From positions 186,001 to 250,000 of the forward strand of contig CAVRLB010000003.1 in NCBI GenBank assembly GCA_963722295.1: DNA of 64,000 nucleotides. Reading direction: 5' to 3'. The position numbers were made by a program, and so were the translations under genes. The notes below the pieces were generated by a model. It ran no database searches, was not told where the DNA came from, and saw nothing but the letters and a program-made list of their open reading frames with translations. Positions 27,102-34,920 of this stretch are shown here, piece after piece (position 1 is the first letter of the stretch; every line of letters starts with the position of its first letter). Origin of the DNA: Brooklawnia sp032229645. Lineage in GTDB: Bacteria; Actinomycetota; Actinomycetes; Propionibacteriales; Propionibacteriaceae.

Positions 27102-27211
27102 GGTGTTCCTTCCTTCGGCGACCTTCGTGGTCGCGGATCGGAGTTGCATCGAGAGCTTCATGAAGTTTTTTCGTCAGCAATGACATTCGGTGGGATCCTG
27201 GATGGTCCCAT

Positions 27212-27225
27212 CACTACGAATAGTG
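27212..27225. promoter_or_regulatory. Inverted repeat CACTA-N4-TAGTG, probable ROK operator
   Basis: CACTA (27212-27216) and TAGTG (27221-27225) flank CGAA. The element overlaps the 3' end of the -10 box of the sugar operon, so a bound repressor would block initiation. The adjacent ROK gene is the obvious candidate. Confidence 0.5.
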
Positions 27226-27250
27226 TTACAACAAATGTATCTCTAGTCAA
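27223..27250 (-). promoter_or_regulatory. Promoter of the sugar uptake operon
   Basis: On the minus strand TTGACT (27250-27245) is followed after 16 bases by TAACAC (27228-27223). The leader to the binding protein ATG would be about 115 bases. Confidence 0.45.
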
Positions 27251-27292
27251 GTGGGAGATCGGAGCTGTTTCGGACATCCTGTGGCCAGCGAG

Positions 27293-27298
27293 TACAAT
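27293..27298 (+). promoter_or_regulatory. -10 box of the ROK gene (TACAAT)
   Basis: TACAAT lies 28 bases before the GTG at 27327. A weak TTCGGA is 18 bases upstream as a possible -35. Confidence 0.4.
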
Positions 27299-27326
27299 CA
27301 CCGGACGAAGACAATAGGAGGTGGCT

Positions 27327-28466
27327 GTGACGGCGCCATGGGAGCTTGCCAGCGATTCCGAGCATCGGGTCGCCATGGAGGTGCTGCTGCGGGGGCCGAT
27401 ATCGCGAACCGAACTGGCTCGTCGCCTGGAACTCTCCCAGCCCAGCCTGTCGCGGCTCACGAAGCGGCTGGTGCGTCACGGACTTCTCATCGAGGTCGGA
27501 CGTGTCGATTCGGACGGTGCCGGGCGTCCGGCTATCCTGCTGGACATCGAATCCTCCTCCCACCACTTCGCCGGCATCAAGGTCACCGGTCAATACGCAC
27601 GCGGGGCCCTGGTCGACTTCCGCGGCGAGGTGGTGGAGATCGCGGAGACTCCGCTGAGTGGCACCGAACCCGAGCGGGTGGCCGATACAGTGGCGGCCGT
27701 CGTCCGCGAACTCGACCGGCACACCCGAAGTACCGGGCTGGGGGTGGCACTCGGTGGCCAGGTGGTCAATGGGTCCACGGTTCGGCATGCGGGCTTCCTG
27801 GGATGGGAGGAGGTCGACTTCGCAGCCCTGGTCGAGGCTCGGATCGAAAGACCAACGATCGTCCAAAACGATGTGGCCGCGCTCTTGGCGGCCGAGCACT
27901 GGTTCGGCATCGGTCGTGAGGCAGAGACATTCGTGGTGATCACCGTTGGCGCAGGCGTCGGCTTCGGTGCCGTGGTACACGATCGTCCCATTGAGGGTGA
28001 GGATTTTGGTCTCGGCCTGATCTCCCACTGGCCGCTCGACTGCGCCGGGCCGCCATGTTCTCAAGGGCACCGAGGTTGCGCCCAAGCGATGCTCACCGAA
28101 GCGTCGATTCTGTCACGGGCCGGCGCGGCGCTTGGGCGCGAAGTGGGGTGGGCGGAACTCATCGACCTCGCAAAGCAGGGACAGCCGGCGGCACGTCAAC
28201 AGGTCGAGGGGGCGGCGTCTGCATTAGGTCGCTTCGTGGGCGAAGTCGCCAGCTTGTTTCTGCCCGGGGCGGTGGTGCTGTCGGGCGAGGGCGTCGACAT
28301 CGCCGCGATCGGCAACCGCCAACTGACAGAGGCGATCGCTTCGCTAAGTCATCCCGCGGCCAGGCCCCCCCGGGTCGTGATCCGTGAACCCGAAACCGTA
28401 CTGTGGTCGCGAGGCGCCGCCATACCTGCGTTACAGGTCTTCGCCCGCGGCGGTGTGACGGAGTGA
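27327..28466 (+). CDS. ROK-family transcriptional regulator
   Basis: A 379-residue sugar-responsive repressor. An N-terminal winged helix-turn-helix (about residues 12-65, ISRTELARRLELSQPSLSRLTKRLV) is followed by the ROK sugar-binding fold. The zinc-binding region is PPCSQGHRGCAQAML with cysteines and histidine in the CxxGxxGC-like pattern. AGGAGG at 27316-27321 lies 5 bases before the GTG at 27327; a GTG two codons earlier overlaps that site and is rejected. It diverges from the sugar operon and very likely controls it. Confidence 0.9.
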   Translation: MTAPWELASDSEHRVAMEVLLRGPISRTELARRLELSQPSLSRLTKRLVRHGLLIEVGRVDSDGAGRPAILLDIESSSHHFAGIKVTGQYARGALVDFRGEVVEIAETPLSGTEPERVADTVAAVVRELDRHTRSTGLGVALGGQVVNGSTVRHAGFLGWEEVDFAALVEARIERPTIVQNDVAALLAAEHWFGIGREAETFVVITVGAGVGFGAVVHDRPIEGEDFGLGLISHWPLDCAGPPCSQGHRGCAQAMLTEASILSRAGAALGREVGWAELIDLAKQGQPAARQQVEGAASALGRFVGEVASLFLPGAVVLSGEGVDIAAIGNRQLTEAIASLSHPAARPPRVVIREPETVLWSRGAAIPALQVFARGGVTE

Positions 28467-28586
28467 CGAGACGGTTGCGCTGCCGGTCCTCCTTCGTGGC
28501 GGGCCATCCACTAAGGGTGCGCTTGCCAGGTCCGGTTATGGGCTCCGGTTAGGATTAACGACAGACGATTTCGAGAAAGCTGGTTA

Positions 28587-29729
28587 ATGTCCATCAATCT
28601 GGGAAGCCCGTCGGTCAAGCCGCTGCTGCTCGCGCAGCGACGTCCGACTCGCAAGATCAAGGTCGGTACGAAGTACATTGGCGGCGATGCGCCGATCTCC
28701 GTGCAATCGATGACCACGACGCTCACGGCCAACATCAATGCCACCTTGCAGCAGATCGCCGAGTTGACCGCCGCGGGCTGCGACATCGTCCGCGTGGCGG
28801 TACCGAGCCAGGACGATGCCGACGCGCTGCCCGCCATCGCCGCGAAGTCGAAGATCCCGGTGGTCGCCGACATCCATTTCCAGCCGCGCTACGTTTTCGC
28901 CGCGATCGAAGCCGGATGCGCGAAGGTCCGCGTCAACCCCGGCAACATCAAGGCTTTCGACGACAAGATCGCCGACATCGCCAAGGCAGCCACCGACCAC
29001 GGCACCTCGATCCGCATCGGCGTCAACGCCGGCTCGCTCGACACGCGACTGCGTTCCATGTACGACCTTGATCCTGCCGGTGCGCTGGTGCAGTCCGCTC
29101 TCAACGAGGCCGCGCTCTTCGAAGACGTCGGCTTCTTCGACTTTGCGATCTCGGTCAAGCACCACGACCCGGTCATCATGGTCGACGCCTACCGACGCCT
29201 CTCACAGGCCTGCGACTACCCGCTGCACCTCGGTGTGACCGAGGCCGGTCCGGCTTTCCAGGGCACCATCAAGTCAGCCACCGCCTTCGGAGCACTGCTG
29301 GCCGAGGGCATCGGCGACACCATCCGCGTCTCGCTGTCGGCTCCGCCGGTTGAAGAGGTCAAGGTCGGCATCAAGATTTTGGAGTCGCTGAACCTTCGTC
29401 CGCGTCAGTTCGAGATCGTCAGCTGTCCTAGCTGTGGACGCGCGCAGGTCGATGTCTACAAGCTGGCTAACGACGTGACCGAGGCCCTCAAGCAGATCAC
29501 CGCTCCGATCCGGGTCGCGGTGATGGGCTGTGTGGTGAACGGTCCGGGCGAGGCCCGTGAGGCCGACCTGGGTGTGGCATCGGGCAACGGACGCGGCCAG
29601 ATCTTCGTCCGGGGTGAGGTCATCGCCACCGTCCCCGAAGACCAGATCGTGCCTACCCTGATCGCCGAGGCCAACCGGATCGCCGCCGAAGTGACTGAGT
29701 CCGGCACTCCCGAAGTCTTGGTGAGCTAG
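28587..29729 (+). CDS. ispG: 4-hydroxy-3-methylbut-2-enyl-diphosphate synthase
   Basis: Seventh step of the MEP isoprenoid pathway, converting MEcPP to HMBPP with a [4Fe-4S] cluster. It has 380 residues. Cluster cysteines lie in CPSCGR (near residue 280) and in GCVVNGPGEA (near 315). The N-terminal TIM barrel carries KVGTKYIGGDAPISVQSMT. Upstream genes dxr and the site-2 protease, which commonly precede ispG in actinobacteria, are absent here. The ribosome site is weak. The GNAT gene follows after 14 bases. Confidence 0.96.
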   Translation: MSINLGSPSVKPLLLAQRRPTRKIKVGTKYIGGDAPISVQSMTTTLTANINATLQQIAELTAAGCDIVRVAVPSQDDADALPAIAAKSKIPVVADIHFQPRYVFAAIEAGCAKVRVNPGNIKAFDDKIADIAKAATDHGTSIRIGVNAGSLDTRLRSMYDLDPAGALVQSALNEAALFEDVGFFDFAISVKHHDPVIMVDAYRRLSQACDYPLHLGVTEAGPAFQGTIKSATAFGALLAEGIGDTIRVSLSAPPVEEVKVGIKILESLNLRPRQFEIVSCPSCGRAQVDVYKLANDVTEALKQITAPIRVAVMGCVVNGPGEAREADLGVASGNGRGQIFVRGEVIATVPEDQIVPTLIAEANRIAAEVTESGTPEVLVS

Positions 29730-29743
29730 GGAGCTGCGATCAG

Positions 29744-30604
29744 GTGAGCGGCTCACTGCGCGTCCTGGACGATGAGGATCTCCCCGAGTTCGGGTCGCTG
29801 TTGAGCCGCGATCCGCTGAGCAACCTCTTCGTCGCATCCAGGGTCAGCACGTTCGGGCTCGCGCCCGAGTCATTGGGCTGTGCCGTCTATGGCTATCAGG
29901 TGTCCGGTGAACTGGTCGGTGCCTGCCATGTCGGCTCGAACCTGGTGCCCATCGGCGAACATCCCGAAGCCCTGGACGCCTTCAGTGAGGCCATCGGGCC
30001 GCGCAGGCACGTCGCCTCAATCGTCGGGCCGGCCTCGTCGGTCGAGCGGCTGCACGCCGGCCTGTGTGAGCGCTGGGGCGCCAGCTGGACGCGGACTCGC
30101 GAGGTTCGTGCGCATCAACCCCTGATGTCCATCGAGACCGCACCCCTGGTCGCCCCCGATCGGCGGATCCGGCGGCTCGATACGACGCACTTCGACGCCT
30201 ACGTGAAGGCGGCGATCGCGATGTACACCGAGGAGGTCGGTGTCAGCCCGGTAGATTCGTCCGGCAGCTACTCGCGCTATGTGCGGCTGCTGATGCAGAT
30301 GGGCAGGACGATGGGCGCTGTGGTGCCTACCGAGGGTGGCGGATGGCCGTCCGAGCGGGTCTGGTTCAAATCCGACATCGGCTCGGCTTGGCGTCAGTAC
30401 TGCCAGATCCAGGGGGTCTGGCTCGACCCGTTGCTGCGCGGGCGGCGGCTCTCGGTACCGGCGATGTCCCAGGTGGTGTTGCTGTGTCAGGAGCAGTACC
30501 CGGTGGTCTCGCTGTACGTCAACGACTTCAATGCCCGTGCCCGCCGGCTGTATACCGAGGTAGGTTTCAGTACGGTCGGGGAGCTCGCGACGGTCCTCTA
30601 CTGA
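29744..30604 (+). CDS. GNAT-family protein with DUF4081 domain (Rv2867c-like)
   Basis: A 286-residue protein: an N-terminal DUF4081-like half (about 1-135) and a C-terminal GNAT fold (about 140-286). The acetyl-CoA site region includes GVWLDPLLRGRRLS and the FNARARRLYTEVGF helix typical of N-acetyltransferases. Homologues follow ispG in many actinobacteria, for example Rv2867c after gcpE. The substrate is unknown. It starts with GTG, 14 bases after ispG, so the two are probably co-transcribed. Confidence 0.82.
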   Translation: MSGSLRVLDDEDLPEFGSLLSRDPLSNLFVASRVSTFGLAPESLGCAVYGYQVSGELVGACHVGSNLVPIGEHPEALDAFSEAIGPRRHVASIVGPASSVERLHAGLCERWGASWTRTREVRAHQPLMSIETAPLVAPDRRIRRLDTTHFDAYVKAAIAMYTEEVGVSPVDSSGSYSRYVRLLMQMGRTMGAVVPTEGGGWPSERVWFKSDIGSAWRQYCQIQGVWLDPLLRGRRLSVPAMSQVVLLCQEQYPVVSLYVNDFNARARRLYTEVGFSTVGELATVLY

Positions 30605-30862
30605 TCTGCCGGTGGCTGCCGATCGAAGCCGCAAACAGTAGCTGCCGAAAGCACCACCGGCTTCCGAAAACCGCGGGCCGTCTCACCGCGGCTACCAACA
30701 ATTGCAGCAGCTGCCGAATTGCCGGTGGCTTCTGCGACCATCGGCAGCCGTTGTTGGTGCGCCCGTGCGGATCAGTAGCTCTGGCCCTTTCGGCAGCTGA
30801 TCCGGTGTGGGGTCGGCTACCCGAGCTATCCAGGCGCACCCTCCAGCCGCCATGCTGGATGC
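30605..30862. repeat. Non-coding hairpin cluster with recurring GCTGCCGA motifs
   Basis: This 258-base gap holds no credible gene but at least four inverted repeats. H1: GCCGGTGG (30608) with CCACCGGC (30654). H2: CCGCGG (30671) with CCGCGG (30686). H3: ACCAACAA (30694) with TTGTTGGT (30751), enclosing GCTGCCGA (30710) with TCGGCAGC (30741). H4: CGGATCAG (30768) with CTGATCCG (30797). GCTGCCGA also occurs directly at 30615 and 30641, and its inverse again near 30790. GCCGGTGG recurs at 30721. It could be a structured RNA, a small dispersed repeat or a stack of terminators; none can be chosen from one copy. Confidence 0.6.
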
Positions 30863-31543
30863 ATGGAGATCAGCCTGCGACACAATCCCGAATACGCGGT
30901 GGCACGGCTCTACCTCGCGCCGAACGAACCGCTCCGGCTGCAAACCGGCGCGATGATGGCACACAGCCCCGGCATCGAGATCGATGCGCGAATGGAGGGC
31001 GGGCTGATGGCCGGGCTCAAACGCTCGATGCTGAGTGGTGAAGGCCTGTTCATCTCCTCAGCGACCGCGCCGCCGGCGGGCGGCTGGGTTGACATCACCC
31101 CGACGCTGCCGGGCGACATCATGCCGCTGACGATCCAGCCGCAGCGTCCGTTCTTCGTGTCGCGCGGCTGCTGGCTCGCGAATTCGTACTCAGTGACCAC
31201 CGACAGCCAATGGGGAACCGCGCAATTCTCGATGCTCGGTCAGGCCGGGCTCGGCTTGCAGGCCTACGGTCAGGGCACCGTAGTGCTGAGCATCTACGGT
31301 GCCCTCGACATCATCGATCTGCAGCCAGGAGACCAGGTGGTCGTCGACTCCGGCCATGTCGTGGCCTACGACCTGAGCATCGCCCACCAGGTGCGTCCGG
31401 CGACCTCCGGAACCACCTGGCACACCATGAGATCGGGAGAAGGCTACGTCTTCGACTTCGCAGGCCCAGGACGAATCTTCCTGCAGTCGCGTAACCCGCT
31501 CGCGCTGGCCGCCTACGTTCGGGCCGCCGCGCCGTCCAGCTAG
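30863..31543 (+). CDS. AIM24 / DUF124 family protein
   Basis: A 226-residue soluble all-beta protein of the AIM24 (TIGR00266) family. Recognisable features are the N-terminal MEISLRHNPEYAVARLYL strand, the LQTGAMMAHSPGIEIDARMEGG block and a glycine-rich C-terminal jelly-roll ending in FLQSRNPLALAAYV. Bacterial function is unknown. The last 3 bases overlap the 3' end of a small convergent methyltransferase fragment. Confidence 0.85.
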   Translation: MEISLRHNPEYAVARLYLAPNEPLRLQTGAMMAHSPGIEIDARMEGGLMAGLKRSMLSGEGLFISSATAPPAGGWVDITPTLPGDIMPLTIQPQRPFFVSRGCWLANSYSVTTDSQWGTAQFSMLGQAGLGLQAYGQGTVVLSIYGALDIIDLQPGDQVVVDSGHVVAYDLSIAHQVRPATSGTTWHTMRSGEGYVFDFAGPGRIFLQSRNPLALAAYVRAAAPSS

Positions 31544-31650
31544 ACAGGATCACAGGGGAAGGCAGCGACCTGATGCTTGGTGTACTCGGTCTCCATCGCC
31601 GCCATCTTCGCGTACATCTCGGCGTGATCATCCCAGTTCACGTGACCCAT
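31540..31650 (-). pseudogene. Truncated SAM-dependent methyltransferase fragment
   Basis: A 36-residue frame beginning MGHVNWDDHAEMYAKMAAM and ending in CDPV before a TAG. It resembles the N-terminus of class I methyltransferases that often start with a W-D-x-H-A-x-x-Y pattern, just before the VLDIGCGPG motif would appear. Everything after is missing, replaced by the convergent AIM24 gene. It lies 5 bases after the binding-protein gene, so it was probably the last gene of the metal uptake operon. The family assignment is from pattern only; a genuine short peptide cannot be excluded. Confidence 0.5.
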
Positions 31651-31655
31651 GGACA

Positions 31656-32735
31656 CTATTCGCTTCCCGCAAGGATGGCGTTGAGTTGATCCTGGCTCAG
31701 GTCATAGCCGTAGTAGGTCTGGTAGAAGTCCTTGGTGACGTCGGGGAGGGAGACATCGGCGAACTTCTCGGGATACAAGATCGTGCCGAGGAAGACCGGC
31801 ATCAGAACGCCTTCGGCGGATCGAACCGACCAAGGGTAGGTGCCTTCGGGCTCGGTAAAGACCTTCCCGCTGACGACCGCCGGCACCGTCGCCAGCGCCG
31901 GATCGTTCAGGATCTGTTCGCGAGCGGCGTTGCCCATGGTGAAGATGACCTCAGGCGCCCATGTCATGATCTGTTCGGCGCCCACGGTGCTGCTGGACGT
32001 GTCGAAGTCGGCGGAGACCACGGTGCCGCCGGCTGAGGTGACATATGCGGACGAGATGTCCTTGCCGTCCACGGTGCTGTAGCCGTTACCGCCCACGCGC
32101 AGATTGAGCGTCTTGACACGATCGGATTCGGGCACGTCGGCTACTCGGGCCTCCACGTCTGAGATGGTAGTGGCGTAGTACTGATTGAAGGTGGCGGCCT
32201 TCTGCGGAGCATCGCCGCCCAGAATCTCTCCGACCAGGGTGATGACAGACATCATTTCTTCGGGGGTGCCGAACTTGTTGATGGTGATTGGGACGATACC
32301 GGCCGCGTTCAGCTGTGCGGTCACCTCATCGGTGAACTTGGGTCCGATGACCACCTGGGTGTTGGCAGCGATGAGTTCCTCGACGTTGGCGGGGTCATGG
32401 TCATCTGGATTCGCCTGCGGCCAGACATCGTGGAAGAGCCCCTGGCCCACGCTCGGGATCGCGGCGACGATCTTGTCAGCTCCGCCGTCCACCGCGATGA
32501 TATGCGCGAACGCACCGATGGTGGCCGCGATGCGATCGACATTGGCCGGGATCTCGATCTGGTTGCCGTATTGGTCGGTGATCGTCCGGGTGGTCTCTGC
32601 GGATGATTGAGCGGCTGCGGACGAACTCGCCGATGGTGTGCCGCTGCTCGTACTCGGCGTCGATGAGCAGCCCGCGAAGACAGCGACAGACAATGCGGCA
32701 GCTGTGATAGCACTCAGAAAGCGATTGGCTTTCAT
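31656..32735 (-). CDS. Iron/metal-chelate-type ABC binding lipoprotein
   Basis: A 359-residue periplasmic-binding-type lipoprotein (FecB/BtuF fold). The signal peptide ends in the lipobox FAGC at residue 23. A Ser/Thr-rich linker (about 24-48) precedes the domain that starts at TRTITDQYGNQIEIP. It is encoded last of permease, ATPase, binding protein, an order different from the btu operon in this window. The ligand may be an iron-siderophore, haem or another metal chelate; no cobalamin riboswitch precedes the operon. Confidence 0.85.
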   Translation of the reverse strand: MKANRFLSAITAAALSVAVFAGCSSTPSTSSGTPSASSSAAAQSSAETTRTITDQYGNQIEIPANVDRIAATIGAFAHIIAVDGGADKIVAAIPSVGQGLFHDVWPQANPDDHDPANVEELIAANTQVVIGPKFTDEVTAQLNAAGIVPITINKFGTPEEMMSVITLVGEILGGDAPQKAATFNQYYATTISDVEARVADVPESDRVKTLNLRVGGNGYSTVDGKDISSAYVTSAGGTVVSADFDTSSSTVGAEQIMTWAPEVIFTMGNAAREQILNDPALATVPAVVSGKVFTEPEGTYPWSVRSAEGVLMPVFLGTILYPEKFADVSLPDVTKDFYQTYYGYDLSQDQLNAILAGSE

Positions 32736-32747
32736 GGGTTTCCTTTC

Positions 32748-33572
32748 TCAGGGTTGGGTGGATCTGGTGGATAGCAGTGGATAGCAGAAGCTGATCTGAT
32801 CGTGTTCAGAAGCGACGACTCGTACCGGTACGCCGTATGCGGTGCTCAGGTTCTCCGCCGTCAGGACCTCGCGTACCGGCCCGCGTTGGATGCTGGACGG
32901 ACCCGTGATCAGAGCAGCCTCGGCATTGCACAAGAAGGCATGGTCGGGGGCGTGGGTGGTCATGACCACCCCGATACCGGAGTCGGCAAGGCGCATGACT
33001 TGGTCCAGGGCACGTACCTGATTGCCGAAGTCGAGAGCGGCGGTGGGTTCGTCCAACATGATGAAGGCGGGCTCCTGAGCCAGCGCGCGGGCGATCATGA
33101 CCAGCTGTCGTTCTCCGCCGGAAAGCGCGGTGAAAGCGCGGTCGGCGAGCTTGGTTGCACCGATGGCGCTGAGCGCGCTCAGCGCAGCTTCACGGTCTTT
33201 GCGTCCTGGTGCGCCGGAGCTTCCGATCCGCGCGGTGCGGCCCATCAGGACAACGTCGATCGCCTTGAATGCGAAGGGGGTCTGCTGGGCTTGCGGAACG
33301 TAGCCCACGAGCCGGGCTATCTCGGGGCGGGAGAGTTGCGCCAGATCCTGGTCACCAACACGAACGCGCCCGCCCATCGCCGGCAGTAAGCCGAGCATGA
33401 TCTTGAACAGCGTTGTCTTGCCAACACCATTCGGGCCGAGCAGGCAGAGGATCTTCCCCGGCTCGACTACGAGGTTCACGTCCTGGATCACCACTCGCGG
33501 GCCGTAGCCACCCGTCAGATCCTCCACGCGCAGACTCGTCGACGCGGATGCTGCGGCGTCTATTCGGCCCAT
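32748..33572 (-). CDS. Fe-chelate-type ABC ATPase (FecE type)
   Basis: A 274-residue ATPase with Walker A GPNGVGKTT, Q-loop YVPQ, signature LSGGERQ and Walker B FIMLDEP. The ATG at 33572 lies inside the upstream permease gene (13-base overlap), which indicates coupled translation. It powers the adjacent FecCD permease. Confidence 0.88.
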   Translation of the reverse strand: MGRIDAAASASTSLRVEDLTGGYGPRVVIQDVNLVVEPGKILCLLGPNGVGKTTLFKIMLGLLPAMGGRVRVGDQDLAQLSRPEIARLVGYVPQAQQTPFAFKAIDVVLMGRTARIGSSGAPGRKDREAALSALSAIGATKLADRAFTALSGGERQLVMIARALAQEPAFIMLDEPTAALDFGNQVRALDQVMRLADSGIGVVMTTHAPDHAFLCNAEAALITGPSSIQRGPVREVLTAENLSTAYGVPVRVVASEHDQISFCYPLLSTRSTQP

Positions 33573-34684
33573 GCGTGCTGGCCCCTGAAGAGTAGATGGA
33601 GGAAGACAGGGGCTCCGATCAGGGAGGTCACGATGCTGAGCGGGATTTCGCCTGCGGTGGCGGTACGAGCGACATCGTCGACAGCGAGCATGAAGCAGCC
33701 GCCGAGGACGATCGAGCTGGGCAGCAGCGCGAGATAGTTCGGGCCCACCAGGAAACGGCACATGTGCGGGATGACCAGCCCGACCCAGCCGACGACGCCG
33801 CAGAGTGCCACAGTGCCGGCGGTCAGCAGCGTCGCGGCGACAATGACGACGAGCCTCACCCGCGCAGTGTTGACACCTAGCGCCCGCGCCTCCTCTTCGC
33901 CGAATGACATCACATTGAGCTTCCAGCGCAGCATCAGTAGCGGAATGACGCCGAGCAGGAAGATCGCGGTCATGATCGCCAGGTTCGCTGCGCTGCTGCT
34001 GCGCGCGAAGCTGCCCATCAACCAAAAGGTGATCTCTGGCAGCTTGGTTTCCGGCGGTGCGAGGTACTTGGTGAGCGAGGTCACGGCAGAGGCCAGGGAC
34101 GAGACAACTATGCCGGCCAATACCATGACGAGCAATCCGCCTCCGCTCGTCTTCGTGACGGCGGCGCTGACACCGACGACGAGTGCGACTGCCGCGAGCC
34201 CTGCCCCGAAGGACAGCAGTTGGATCATCGGACCGGGCAGCGACAAGAGGATGCCGATGCAGGCACCCACGCTGGCACCGGAGGCGACGCCGAGCAGGTC
34301 CGGGGAGACCATCGGGTTTCGGAAGAGTCCCTGAAACGAGGCTCCGGCCGCCGACAATGCTGCACCGGCGACTATGGCGAGCCCGATGCGTGGCAGCCGC
34401 ACGGTGAAGAGCACCGCGGCCACCTGATCTTTCGGGTCGAGGGTTCCCGCGAAGGCTTCCTTGACGACCCTGAGCATTTCGGAGGAGGACACACCGAATC
34501 GGCCTATCTGCACGGAGACGATCACGACTACCAACAGCAGCGCGAAGAGCCCGATCAGAACCAGGGTTTCGCGCTGCATCCGAGGTTTCTGCGGGGCGGC
34601 CGGGTTGGTCTGGGTGCTCACAGTTTTGGGCCTGGATGCGTTGGGGGCAGCGGAGGGTTGCGAGGTGGCGTGTTCCGCAATCAC
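33560..34684 (-). CDS. FecCD-family permease
   Basis: A 374-residue permease with nine to ten hydrophobic helices. A basic/disordered N-terminus (about 1-38) is followed by the family pattern VRLPRIGLAIVAGAALSAAGASFQGLFRNPMVSPDLLGV. The GTG at 34684 follows CAGGAG at 5-6 bases; this and the family pattern decide the start over longer frames. It is the first gene of the operon, transcribed from the region shared with proS. Confidence 0.88.
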   Translation of the reverse strand: MIAEHATSQPSAAPNASRPKTVSTQTNPAAPQKPRMQRETLVLIGLFALLLVVVIVSVQIGRFGVSSSEMLRVVKEAFAGTLDPKDQVAAVLFTVRLPRIGLAIVAGAALSAAGASFQGLFRNPMVSPDLLGVASGASVGACIGILLSLPGPMIQLLSFGAGLAAVALVVGVSAAVTKTSGGGLLVMVLAGIVVSSLASAVTSLTKYLAPPETKLPEITFWLMGSFARSSSAANLAIMTAIFLLGVIPLLMLRWKLNVMSFGEEEARALGVNTARVRLVVIVAATLLTAGTVALCGVVGWVGLVIPHMCRFLVGPNYLALLPSSIVLGGCFMLAVDDVARTATAGEIPLSIVTSLIGAPVFLHLLFRGQHAWAE

Positions 34685-34730
34685 GTGGACTCCTGAGGGA
34701 AAAGATCCGCAAACGCGGCTCGGAACGGAG

Positions 34731-34759
34731 TTTACACAAGAAACATGGGCAAAAGGCAA
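34731..34759 (-). promoter_or_regulatory. Possible promoter of the FecCD-type operon
   Basis: On the minus strand TTGCCT (34759-34754) is followed after 17 bases by TGTAAA (34736-34731), with TAAACT just downstream as an alternative. The leader would be about 40 bases. No DtxR/IdeR-type iron box was recognised. Confidence 0.4.
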
Positions 34760-34864
34760 TATCCTGGATCAGCCCGCCGCAGGACCTCGAATGGTGCAGT
34801 GGGAGGGGAGCGGCTCGTCGGCGAGGGCTTCGCGGCTTGCTGTCCATCCGCGGCCGGTACCTGA

Positions 34865-34892
34865 TTCCGGCGGGCGCACGGTCGGATACCCT
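34865..34892 (+). promoter_or_regulatory. Possible promoter of proS
   Basis: TTCCGG (34865-34870), a 16-base spacer and TACCCT (34887-34892), ending 28 bases before the GTG. Both boxes are weak. Confidence 0.3.
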
Positions 34893-34920
34893 TAGTCGGG
34901 CAAGCATGTGAGGAGCAACC

